Below, in pieces: positions 10,624 through 20,679 of a stretch of 64,000 nucleotides of DNA. The notes beneath the pieces are model-generated. The model was not told the origin of the DNA, searched no databases, and saw only the letters and a program-made list of their open reading frames with translations. The translations under genes were made by a program, and so were the position numbers. The stretch comes from Bacteroidia bacterium (GTDB lineage: Bacteria > Bacteroidota > Bacteroidia > UKL13-3). Where the stretch lies: positions 1 through 64,000 of the forward strand of contig JACMQU010000117.1 in assembly GCA_014376805.1 (NCBI GenBank). Direction: 5' to 3'. The first letter of the stretch is position 1, and every line of letters begins with the position of its first letter.

Positions 10624-11826
10624 TTAAATTCCTATCGGATAAACGAGTGCAAATTCTACTTCTTTATCGGCATTAAATTTTTCTGTTACTTCATATAAAG
10701 TTTCATACTGAGAAATCATTTGACAATAAACAGTTACCTTTTCATCATAAGAAAGTCTTTTTTCAAAATTGTAACCCATCACAAATTCAAACAAATTATT
10801 TCCCGAGGCTAAAAATCCATTATTTACTTCTTCCAGATTGATTTGAATTTCCACTTCGGTATATGTTTGCAAATAATCATTTGAAATATTTCCGGCAAGT
10901 GGTAATTTATGGTTAGCAACTGACTTTGATTTTTTAGCAACTTTTAAGATACTTCCGTATGCATCATTGTCAGTTTGCAAATATTCCAATGACAACTTCA
11001 GTGGATACGACGGATTTGATTCAAAAATAACCAGGTCACTTTTAAAAATTACTTCATCTATGTCGGTGGCAGCTCTTATCGTAAACTGGTCTCTCAAATA
11101 TTTTAATTGCCGCAATTTTTCAATAACACCGCTTTGATATTTGATCTGATTGAGATATTCAATAATCTGTTTTTGAATTTCAATCATGTTGTGCCTGCAC
11201 TCATTTAATTGAAGTTTCAGATCGATTATTAAGCGGTTAAGTTCATCATCTAACGCGGATTTGAAAAAAGTTTGTTCATCTTCAGAAATGAGCTTATCTG
11301 TTTGTTCAATAAACAAATTAATGTCTTTGCGCTTTTCATCAAGGTTCTCCAGTTTCGTCTTCTTGTTTTTATAATTCGGTTCGTTTTTAAACGTATTTTC
11401 AATGTTCCTTTTTAAGTCTATTACATTTCTGAAAGTAATATTTCCGATTTTTCTTAACGTGTTTTTTACCTTTCTCAGGTAGTCGTATTTTCTGTTTTCT
11501 TTGTTCTCTTGTAAGTAGTAAAGAATGTTTTCTTTTACACTCCTGATATTGTCATTAATCGTAGCTATATTTAATTCTTCGTTCACATCCAGCACATCTT
11601 CAAAAAATTGCAAAAACTGGTCGTCAATTTCTAAGAAATTACCGTTTGATCTTATTACTGCGTGATTAATCAGGAATTGAATTCTGTCATCATTGTGGTC
11701 AACAACTTCCAGCGCAAAATCATACTTATAAGCAAGCATTTTGCGCTTTTCAAACATTTCTGTTAAAATTTTATGCTCTCTTATAAGTGTGGAAAGCAGT
11801 TCCTTTATAGAAGTAAAAGTATTCAT
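10624..11826 (-). CDS. jetA-like: JetA/MukF/MksF-like kleisin subunit
   Basis: 400 aa. Predicted N-terminal winged helix (ALEVVDHNDDRIQFLINHAVIRSNGNFLEIDD), central helical region, 2 bp upstream of the small subunit gene. Call is by architecture and synteny. Confidence 0.6.
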   Translation of the reverse strand: MNTFTSIKELLSTLIREHKILTEMFEKRKMLAYKYDFALEVVDHNDDRIQFLINHAVIRSNGNFLEIDDQFLQFFEDVLDVNEELNIATINDNIRSVKENILYYLQENKENRKYDYLRKVKNTLRKIGNITFRNVIDLKRNIENTFKNEPNYKNKKTKLENLDEKRKDINLFIEQTDKLISEDEQTFFKSALDDELNRLIIDLKLQLNECRHNMIEIQKQIIEYLNQIKYQSGVIEKLRQLKYLRDQFTIRAATDIDEVIFKSDLVIFESNPSYPLKLSLEYLQTDNDAYGSILKVAKKSKSVANHKLPLAGNISNDYLQTYTEVEIQINLEEVNNGFLASGNNLFEFVMGYNFEKRLSYDEKVTVYCQMISQYETLYEVTEKFNADKEVEFALVYPIGI

Positions 11827-11938
11827 TTATAAAGTTTGTAAAGCAAACATAATTGGTGTTTGTAGGTGAATTTATTTATAAATGTAGTTCAAGGTCATTA
11901 TCTTAATTCAGAGCATTAATTAGATTTTTTTGTTTCTC

Positions 11939-13528
11939 TCAGGCACGTATTACACCCGGTTTAAATTCCTTGGTTATCGGCGCATTGTTAGCGGCTTCAA
12001 TACCCATGCTAATCCATTTGCGGGTATCAACCGGGTCAATAATAGCATCAACCCAAAGCCTGGCAGCAGCATAATATGGCGATGTTTGTTTAGTATAACG
12101 ATCTGTAATATTTTTAAGGAGGGCAGCTTTATCTTCGGCCGTAATAATTTTACCTTTTGCTTTTAACGATGCTTCTTCAATCTGCAATAAAACTTTTGCG
12201 GCTTGTGAGCCTCCCATAACAGCAATGTTAGCGTTAGGCCATGCTGCTATTAAACGCGGGTCGTAAGCCTTGCCACACATCGCATAATTACCTGCACCGT
12301 AACTATTACCTGTTATGATAGTAAATTTTGGCACTATCGAATTGGCTTGGGCATTAACCATTTTAGCACCGTCTTTTATAATGCCGCCTTGTTCACTTCT
12401 TGAACCCACCATAAAACCGGTAACATCTTGTAAAAACACTAAAGGAATTTTTTTCTGATTGCAGTTCATTATAAAGTGTGCTGCTTTATCGGCACTGTCG
12501 GAGTAAATAACACCGCCAATCTGCATCTCACCTTTTTTTGTTTTTACTACCATTCTGTTATTGGCAACTATGCCCACTGCCCATCCGTTAACACGTGCAT
12601 AACCACATAAAATTGTTTTGCCATACAGTTCTTTATATTGGTCAAACGAACCTGCATCAACAATGCGTTCAATTATTTCAACAACATCAAATGGTTTGGC
12701 TGATCCTATTATATCTGTTACAGTAGACATTTCTTTAGCAGGCTCAACCGGATCAATGTGATTAAAACCTGCCTTTTCAAAATATCCTATCTTATCCATG
12801 ATGCTTCTAATGCGGTCAAGGCAGGCTGCATCGTTTTCAAATTTATAATCAGTAACACCCGAGATCTCGCAATGCGTAGTGGCACCACCTAATGTTTCAT
12901 TGTCTACATCTTCACCAATGGCTGCTTTAACAAGGTAACTGCCGGCTAAAAATATCGAGCCTGTTTTGTCTACAATCATTGCCTCATCACTCATAATGGG
13001 AAGGTATGCGCCACCTGCAACGCAGCTTCCCATTACCGCCGCAATTTGGGTTATGCCCATACTGCTCATCACGGCATTGTTTCTAAAAATTCTTCCGAAA
13101 TGTTCTTTGTCGGGGAAAATTTCATCTTGCATTGGTAAAAATACACCTGCACTATCCACCAGGTAAATAATCGGCAACCTGTTTTCCATAGAAATTTCCT
13201 GCGCACGTAAATTTTTCTTGCCGGTAATGGGGAACCATGCTCCGGCTTTTACCGTAGCATCATTGGCAACTACAATGCATTGTCTGCCGCTAACATAGCC
13301 CATCACCACTACTACCCCGCCGCCCGGGCAACCTCCGTGTTCCTCATACATCTCATAGCCTGCAAGGGCTCCTATTTCAATGCGTGGCGCATCTTTATCA
13401 AGCAAATAATCTACCCTTTCTCGGGCCAGCATTTTGCCTTTTTCTTTTTGTTTACCTGCAGCTTTTTTGCCACCACCTTCATAAATTTTTTCAAGTCTCT
13501 GTTTCAGTTCTGCTAAAAGATTTTCCAT
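11939..13528 (-). CDS. Acyl-CoA carboxylase beta subunit (carboxyltransferase; methylcrotonyl-/propionyl-CoA carboxylase type)
   Basis: 529 aa. Carboxyltransferase motifs: ARERVDYLLD, GGCPGGGVVVVMGYVSGR, VDSAGVFLPMQDEIFPD, MGSCVAGGAYLPIMSDE, GNSYGAGNYAMCGKAYDPR. Confidence 0.93.
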   Translation of the reverse strand: MENLLAELKQRLEKIYEGGGKKAAGKQKEKGKMLARERVDYLLDKDAPRIEIGALAGYEMYEEHGGCPGGGVVVVMGYVSGRQCIVVANDATVKAGAWFPITGKKNLRAQEISMENRLPIIYLVDSAGVFLPMQDEIFPDKEHFGRIFRNNAVMSSMGITQIAAVMGSCVAGGAYLPIMSDEAMIVDKTGSIFLAGSYLVKAAIGEDVDNETLGGATTHCEISGVTDYKFENDAACLDRIRSIMDKIGYFEKAGFNHIDPVEPAKEMSTVTDIIGSAKPFDVVEIIERIVDAGSFDQYKELYGKTILCGYARVNGWAVGIVANNRMVVKTKKGEMQIGGVIYSDSADKAAHFIMNCNQKKIPLVFLQDVTGFMVGSRSEQGGIIKDGAKMVNAQANSIVPKFTIITGNSYGAGNYAMCGKAYDPRLIAAWPNANIAVMGGSQAAKVLLQIEEASLKAKGKIITAEDKAALLKNITDRYTKQTSPYYAAARLWVDAIIDPVDTRKWISMGIEAANNAPITKEFKPGVIRA

Positions 13529-13676
13529 GTAAGGATTTTTATTTTATAATTATTTTTTTAGTTGATAAGCTATATGCCAAGGGCAAAAGCCAAAAGCATT
13601 TGCTGCAAAACTATTATTCGTAAACGAATTTCAAAGTATGTTTGCAAGGTTGTGAAGAAAAACCTACTTTTGACCC

Positions 13677-13772
13677 GGGTGAGCCCTGTACGACCAGCTC
13701 CCTCTAATCCCCCAGGTCAGGAATGAAGCAAGGGCGTGAGGTTTGTAGCGGTGCGATGCAGTAAGCTTGCCC
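13677..13772 (+). ncRNA. ffs: Bacterial small signal recognition particle RNA (4.5S-type)
   Basis: Core CCCCCAGGTCAGGAATGAAGCAAGGG. Terminal stem GGGTGAGC (13677-13684) pairs with GCTTGCCC (13765-13772) including G-U pairs. Followed by a T-rich run. Confidence 0.85.
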
Positions 13773-14171
13773 ATTTTTTTTTATTTGGATTGTTTATTTT
13801 TCTTACTTCATCCCCATGTTTTTTGGTAATTTTAATTTGATAAGCAGTTGCACAGATTTATACGAAGTTGGCAACAGTGCTTATGCGTAATTCTTGCAAG
13901 CAATTAAGCTAAACCACTATTTTTCCCCATTTGTAAAACTCAATTCCCGCCCGATTCTGATCTGGTAGTTGCATTTTTTTTCCGGTTGTTTTATAGTATG
14001 AAATTATTTTATCTATTTTTTCCTCTCTTCAGTGATTAAAGGTGTTGGATCAACTGCGAAGTTTACTCCGGCAGGCACTTTAATGTATCCAATTGTCTAT
14101 TATTTAATTTAATTAAGGCCCTAAATGCAAACTTAAAACAGGTGATTTGAAGATTATCGATTTACATAAAA

Positions 14172-16697
14172 TTACTTTATAACTTTCCTCCTTATTAAGT
14201 GCTTATTCCCAAACTCAATTTCCACAATATACATTCCCGTTGCTATTTGATCTGTTTGAATAGTCTGATTTGATTCAACCGAAACAGGCACCAGTTTCCC
14301 ATTTATATCAAACATATTTATTTTTGAGATCTGAAGATTCAATGGGTTAGTAATGTTGATCTGATTTGTAAACGGATTAGGATAAATATTTATTCCATCA
14401 AATGCCGCATCAAACTTTAAAACACCTGTTGAAGTATTCAGCAATCCCATCTTCATGCCATTACCAAAACTGCTTACCCACATTTCATTTTTGTTATTGG
14501 GATTAAAATATACCCTTTCTGGTTGGCGAAATGGATAGCTTGTAACAAGTGTCCATGTTGGTGTTACTGCATTCATATTGCTGCTCACCCACAAGCCCTG
14601 TGTTTCGGTAGTAAGATAAGCTTCTGTTAATTTCTGCGGATTGAAAGTAACAGAGGTAACTCTTTCAAATTGTGCGCCTGATAATTTTGTCCAGGAGGTG
14701 CCGCGGTTACTTGTTTTATATAAACCACCCAGTCCATTTGCCGGCCCGCCCCAGCCACTAAACACACAGGCATACCAGGTGCTTTGTGTGCTGTCATTCG
14801 GATCAATTACTATGTCTTTTGTCCAGTATTTCATTCCTGCATCGCTTAAGTCTGCCCAGGTTGAAGTTACCGGATCAAACATAAATACGCCCGAACTTGC
14901 AGTAAATGCACCTGCCGCGGTTCTTCTGCCCGAAAAGGAGCACAGCACTTTACCATTATTTAAAACTTCAATACTGGCCGGATGACCTTCTGTTCTGGGT
15001 GGGTTTGCAAGCTTTATCCAGGTTGAACCCACACCTGCCGATAAATTATCAGTCATATAAATTCCACCTGTTTGCGCGCCTGCAGTGCCTCCAAAATGAA
15101 TCACCGAAGCAAACATGCGTTCCGGGTTATTCAAATCAGCAGCGAGCCAGAAAACGGGGTGATTAAAGGTGTGTAGTGTAGACCAGTTCGCCCCTTTATC
15201 AACTGAAAAAACTATTTTGCCGTTTGCATCTGTTGTGTCTAATTGTGCATCTGCTAAGCGGGTACTTTGGTACATATCATGAATATTAGAACAAGCACCA
15301 TAAAGATTTCCATTTTTTGCCTGTGCTATTCTGTATAATGAGTTTACAGAAAATCCATTGTAGGAAAACCCCCAGCTATTACCTCCATTTATACTTCTTA
15401 TTCCGCCTATGTCACTAAAACATCCTATAATGCTATTGGTATCCTGCCAATGAATTTGCCAGCAGGTAGTATTTTCCAGCCCAGTGCTTTGATAGGTTTG
15501 TTTTATTGGTGTGGCTGCACCTGCATGATGTTGTCCGGATGCCTTAACATAAGCCTGTTTCCAGTTTGCGCCCCCATCAGCACTTGCCTGCACATTGCTG
15601 TAGTTTGAAAACATTACTTTGTTTGCATTATTTGGTGCAACAGTTATACCAAAACAAGTCTCACTCCAACTCCAGTTTTTATCTCCGCCAGCTCCTTCCC
15701 AACCGGTGGTAATATTACTGTTGTTGTTGGTGTTAAATACTTTATTCCAGTCGCTGCCGCTGTTAATTGATTTATAAACGAGTGGCCCGCCCGTAGCATT
15801 ATCATGCCCTCCAAGGTAAATGGTATTAATATCATTTTTAGCCATGGCAGCATACATAATAAAATCGCTCGAAAAATTAATTCCTACAGATTGGTTTATC
15901 CAGGTATTGTTTGCATTATCCATGGTATAAACCCCTTTAGCGAAGTTGTTATAATTCCATGGCATCACGCTATTGTTAGTAAGTGCTGCATTAGAGGTGA
16001 TGCAAACAAAACGGGTATTGGTTCCGTACTTTGCTCCGGCAAAACTCCAGATAACCTGACCAGCAGGAATGGAGATAGTGGTTTGAACCGAAAATGAATT
16101 TCCACCGTTTACAGAACTAATCAGCCCGTCATTGGTTCCAATATAAATGTTATTGCCATTCCAAAAAGTGCCTCCCATACTAATGCCGGAACCACTACTT
16201 GCCGCATGTTTAACAAGCGTAAAAGTGGCACCCCCGTTTTTCGAATAAAGAATATCTCCATAGGCAGCAATTAATAGTTGCTGTGGGTTATCATAGTTAG
16301 CCGAAATTTTATTTACTTGTCCGTACGTTGAACTGTTATAACCAGTCATTCTAAGCCATGTAATCCCGCCATCAGTTGTTTTAACAGGGTATCCGATATT
16401 GCCATCATTGTGGTTGCAATAGGCTATTTTAGGATCATTGGTAAACTCATAAGTGGATGTGTTAAACACCTGCAATTTTAAAAAATGAATCTGAGAATAG
16501 GACAATCCATAATTAGTACTATGAAACAATTCACTCATATCACAGCTCACATAAAACTCACTGTCGTTTGCCGGGTTAATTGTTGGAAAAAAAAGCGCAC
16601 CGCCGCCGCCAATGCCTTTTGTGGCAAAGCTTGTGGGTTGTGCATTTGTATTGATTAAATTAGTGAGTAAAGCTAAAACGAATATTATATTTTTCAT
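14172..16697 (-). CDS. Secreted BNR/sortilin-like repeat (GH74-like beta-propeller) protein with T9SS C-terminal sorting domain
   Basis: Likely start is the internal Met (MKNIIFVLALLTNLINTNAQ signal peptide) rather than the ORF-track start at 16778. Repeated SxDGGxxW-like motifs (TTDGGITW, SADGGANWKQ, KSINSGSDWNKV, KTSNRGTSWTKL). C-term IYPNPFTNQINITN...GMYIVEIEFGNKHLIRRKVIK. Confidence 0.85.
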   Translation of the reverse strand: MKNIIFVLALLTNLINTNAQPTSFATKGIGGGGALFFPTINPANDSEFYVSCDMSELFHSTNYGLSYSQIHFLKLQVFNTSTYEFTNDPKIAYCNHNDGNIGYPVKTTDGGITWLRMTGYNSSTYGQVNKISANYDNPQQLLIAAYGDILYSKNGGATFTLVKHAASSGSGISMGGTFWNGNNIYIGTNDGLISSVNGGNSFSVQTTISIPAGQVIWSFAGAKYGTNTRFVCITSNAALTNNSVMPWNYNNFAKGVYTMDNANNTWINQSVGINFSSDFIMYAAMAKNDINTIYLGGHDNATGGPLVYKSINSGSDWNKVFNTNNNSNITTGWEGAGGDKNWSWSETCFGITVAPNNANKVMFSNYSNVQASADGGANWKQAYVKASGQHHAGAATPIKQTYQSTGLENTTCWQIHWQDTNSIIGCFSDIGGIRSINGGNSWGFSYNGFSVNSLYRIAQAKNGNLYGACSNIHDMYQSTRLADAQLDTTDANGKIVFSVDKGANWSTLHTFNHPVFWLAADLNNPERMFASVIHFGGTAGAQTGGIYMTDNLSAGVGSTWIKLANPPRTEGHPASIEVLNNGKVLCSFSGRRTAAGAFTASSGVFMFDPVTSTWADLSDAGMKYWTKDIVIDPNDSTQSTWYACVFSGWGGPANGLGGLYKTSNRGTSWTKLSGAQFERVTSVTFNPQKLTEAYLTTETQGLWVSSNMNAVTPTWTLVTSYPFRQPERVYFNPNNKNEMWVSSFGNGMKMGLLNTSTGVLKFDAAFDGINIYPNPFTNQINITNPLNLQISKINMFDINGKLVPVSVESNQTIQTDQIATGMYIVEIEFGNKHLIRRKVIK

Positions 16698-16990
16698 ATC
16701 AACATCTTTAAGAATATATAAACCTACAAAATTTGTAACTGAACTGCAAATCATATTCAAAAGGTTCAAACAGGTCACTCATTTTTTTATACGATATATT
16801 ATTTGCTTTTAATACCTTGACTCATCTTTTAACAATTAAAGAATTATCTATGACAAACAATAGTACCTCACTGAATTCCTCAACCATTCCCGGGAAGCGT
16901 TTACTTTTTATGAGCAGGGTTTTTTAAGAAAATTTCAAATGCATGATTTAATGTTCATCAATTTTAAAGAATGATTTTAGAGAATAATAA

Positions 16991-19076
16991 ATGAATAAGA
17001 AAACATTATCTGAAAGAGATATTTGCACCAAGTTTATTACCCCTGCTTTAGAGAAAGCAGGTTGGAACAAACTCACCCAGGTATTGGAAGAAGTGAGTTT
17101 TACAGATGGTAAAATAATTGTTCGTGGCAAGTTGACGGCAAGAGGGCAAAAAAGCGGGCCGATTACATTCTCTATCACAAACCCAATATCGCAATTGCCA
17201 TCATTGAAGCCAAAGACAATAAACATATTGTTGGCGCTGGTATACAGCAAGCATTGGACTATGCCGAAAGCCTCGACCTGCTTTTTGTTTTTAGCAGCAA
17301 CGGAGATGGCTTTTTATTTCACGACAAAACAGCAACAGACGGAAATATTGAAACCGAAATCGCTTTAGAAGATTTTCCATCACCCGAACAACTCTGGCAA
17401 AAATATTTAATCTATAAAGACATCCCGAAAAATACAGATGTTGAAAAAGTTATTTCCCAGGATTATTATTATGATGGCTCCGGAAGAAAACCACGGTACT
17501 ATCAACAAATTGCCATTAACCGAACCGTTGAAGCGATTGCCAAAGGTGATAAGAGTGTTGCTTGTGATGGCCACCGGCACAGGTAAAACGTATACAGCCT
17601 TTCAAATCATTCACCGTCTTTGGAAGTCGGGCGCTAAAAAAAGAATCTTGTTTTTAGCTGATAGAAATAACCTGATTGATCAGACAAGAGGAGGCGATTT
17701 TAAATATTTTAAAGACAAAATGACCATCATTAAAAAGAAAGTGGTGGAAGAAAACGGGAAAGAAAAATTAGTTAGTAATAAAAAACGAGGCATAGACAGC
17801 AGTGACAAAGCGTATGAAATATTTTTAGGCATTTACCAGGGTTTAACAAACAATGATATAGGAATTGAAGATGCGTACAAAGATTTTAGCGCTGATTTTT
17901 TTGATCTGATCATTATTGATGAGTGTCACAGGGGAAGCGCAAAAGAAGACAGTGCATGGCGTTCAATTTTAGATTATTTTAAAAATGCAACGCAAATTGG
18001 CTTAACTGCCACGCCCAAAGAAGACAACGTAACAAGCAATTCAGACTATTTTGGTAAGGCTATTTATACTTACTCACTCAAGCAGGGTATTGATGATGGA
18101 TTTTTAGCGCCTTACCGGGTGATCCGTGTAGGACTAAATGTTGACCTGGAAGGCTGGCGCCCTTCAAAAGGGTTTTTAGATAAAGAGGGAAATGTTGTTG
18201 AAGACAGAGTTTACAACCGCAGAGATTTTGATAAGTAAATTGTAATTGCGGAACGTAGAAAAATGGTTGCGAAAAAAATTACGGAGTTGCTAAAAGGTAC
18301 CGACCGGTTTGCTAAAACAATTGTATTTTGTTGTGATATTGAACATGCCAATGGAATGCGCACTGGCATTGCAAATGAAAATGCTGATTTAGTTGCATCA
18401 AACCACAAATATGTAATGCAGATAACAGGCGATAATGAGGAAGGCAAAATGGAATTAGACAATTTTATTAACCCCGAAGAAGCCTGATGGAAGCTGGGTG
18501 GCTCATGAGCCACGACAAAAGATTTATGTAAACGGAATTGATGTTGCCATACTTTCTGAAAGAGAAATGTATTACGACAAAAACGGTCAGTTAATTACTG
18601 TAAGTTTAAAAGATCATACCAAACAAATTATAAAAGGAAAGTATGCCTCACTTGATGATTTTTTAAACAAATGGAACAGTACTGTTAGAAAAGAAGCCAT
18701 CATTACAGAATTGCAGGAACAAGGAATTCTGGTTGATGCGATAATGGCAGCAGTTGATAAAAATTTAGACTTGTTTGATTTAATTTGTCATATCGTTTAC
18801 GATCAGCCAACACTTACAAGAACAGAAAGAGCAAACAATGTGAAGAAGCGAAACTATTTTACGAAGTATGGAGATCAAAGCCGCAAAGTATTAGAAGCAT
18901 TGCTTGATAAATACGCAGATGAAGGAATTGAAAACATTGAAAGCATTGAAGTATTAAGGATAAAACCATTTGACGAATTTGGTTCTCCAACAGAAATAAT
19001 TAGAGAGTTTGGAAGCAAGGAAAATTATCTTATAGCAATTAAGGAGTTAGAAATTGAATTATACAAAACGGCTTAA
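16991..19076 (+). pseudogene. hsdR: Type I restriction endonuclease R subunit, degraded
   Basis: Homologous pieces spread over ORFs 16991-17368, 17254-17586, 17438-18238, 18263-18487 and 18498-19076: IIEAKDN nuclease motif, [31 protein letters not shown]-terminal DGSWVAHEPRQKIYVNGIDVAILSEREMYYD. Two frameshifts, an in-frame TAA and an internal deletion. Confidence 0.9.
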
Positions 19077-19144
19077 AGATGTTTATAAAATAGGAAAATA
19101 AAATTTGGAACCATTAACCATAAATATATATTTGCAATTAACAT

Positions 19145-19190
19145 GCTCACCCCGCTTCCCGATGATCAGCGCGCTTAGGGTGGGCTTTTT
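19145..19190 (+). terminator. Rho-independent terminator-like hairpin between hsdR remnant and Abi gene
   Basis: GCTCACCC (19145-19152) pairs with GGGTGGGC (19178-19185, one G-T pair), followed by TTTTT. Confidence 0.6.
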
Positions 19191-19204
19191 ATGTTTTTAG
19201 AGGT

Positions 19205-20093
19205 ATGAGTAAAATTAACTACAACAAGCCTCCACTTAGTTATTCCCAACAACTTGTTCAACTCAAACTAAGAGGATTGATTATTGAAAATGAGCAAAAA
19301 GCACTTCATTTATTAGAAAATATTAGTTATTACAGGTTAAGCGGATATTGGTTTCCATTACTAATTAATAAAGAAACCCATCAATTCAAACCAAATAGAA
19401 ACTGCGTTTAATTTATATTGTTTTGATAGAGAATTGAGACAATTAGTTTTAGCTGAAACGGAAAAGATAGAAGTAGCCATTCGCGCAAAAATGATCTATA
19501 TCTTTTCTCATATACACGGACCTTTTTGGTTTCAGGATGCTGCAAATCTTTCAAAGCCTGATAAACATGCTATGTCTTTTTCTAAAATAGGCGAAGAATT
19601 TAAACGAAGTGATGAAGAGTTTATTAAGGCCTTTAAAAGTAAATATACTAACCCAATTCCGCCAAGTTGGATGACGCTTAAAATTACTTCATTCGGAACA
19701 TTATCCCTTTTATATAAAAACCTTAAACCTTCAACACAAAAAAGAGAAATAGCAAATTATTTTGGTCTATCAGATGTTGTATTTGAAACATGGATACACA
19801 GCATTGTTTACCTTAGAAATGTTTGTGCACACCATACTCGCTTATGGAACCGTGCAATGAGTATACAGCCCCAAATACCAAGGGCGCCAAGAAATCAGTG
19901 GTTAAATAATACAAAAGTAGCTAACAACAGAACTTATTTTATTTTGAGTATGGTAGCTTATTTATTGCAAATCATCAATCCTCACAATAAATTTACAGAT
20001 AAATTCAAATCACTATTGGAAAAATATCCAAATGTAGATACCAAAGCTTTAGGGTTTCCGAATGATTGGGAAAATGAACCACTATGGCAATAA
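19205..20093 (+). pseudogene. Abi_2 (AbiD/AbiF-type) abortive infection family protein, frameshifted
   Basis: ORF 19205-19411 (SYSQQLVQLKLRGLIIENEQKALHLLENISYYRLSGYWFPLL) and ORF 19434-20093 (upstream-extended QIETAFNLYCFDRELRQLVLAETEKIEVAIRAKM ... RNVCAHHTRLWNR, HEPN-type RxxxxH) form one protein split by a frameshift near 19392-19400. Confidence 0.85.
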
Positions 20094-20104
20094 AATAATA
20101 ATAA

Positions 20105-20341
20105 ATGAGCAATATTTCAGGAATAATAGCAAGCATCAGAACAATCATGTGGCAAGACACCGGTTTGAATGGAGATGCACAACGTATTGAACAATTAGGG
20201 TGGATGCTGTTCTTAAAAATATTTTCCGACAAAGACCTTGAACTAGAGTTGATGGACGCTGATTATAAATCTCCAATCCCTGCCGAATTTCATTGGATAA
20301 AAGAAAAAGGAAACTGGGCTGGCGATAATGAAGGAATAACC
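20105..20341 (+). pseudogene. hsdM: Type I restriction-modification methyltransferase, N-terminal stump
   Basis: MSNISGIIASIRTIMWQDTGLNGDAQRIEQLGWMLFLKIFSDKDLELELMDADYKSPIPAEFHWIKEKGNWAGDNEGITG matches the HsdM N-terminus in character. Reading then enters unrelated IS sequence. Confidence 0.8.
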
Positions 20342-20670
20342 GGCTTTAGCTTTTCTCCCATTGCCAACAGGCCATCGCATACATGCCGAAGGCCTGTAAC
20401 ATCAGCTAATACTGAATAGCACATCGTATATAGATGGTTAAGCGTACTGAATTTTTTAACGGCAAAGTCGCTGTCCGTCTGCTTAACTGCTTTAGTTATT
20501 ATTGAGCCCGGTATTAGCTTTAAAACCTGACCCAACGTGTTCTGTCCGAAAAAATATTTACTTTTGTTCATGGTGTTTGGTTGTGCAAAAAACAAAATAC
20601 CATAAAAAAATGGGAGATTACTACTTGTTGGTAACTCCCTTTATCATAAATTTATTTCGGACACTAATGA
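20342..20670 (-). mobile_element. IS4-family (DUF4372-type N-terminus) transposase remnant
   Basis: Minus ORF 20290-20595 contains MNKSKYFFGQNTLGQVLKLIPGSIITKAVKQTDSDFAVKKFSTLNHLYTMCYSVLADVTGLRHVCDGLLAMGEKLK, resembling the N-terminus of IS4-type transposases. The rest of the element is absent. Boundaries are approximate. Confidence 0.7.
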
Positions 20671-20679
20671 TAAATAATA

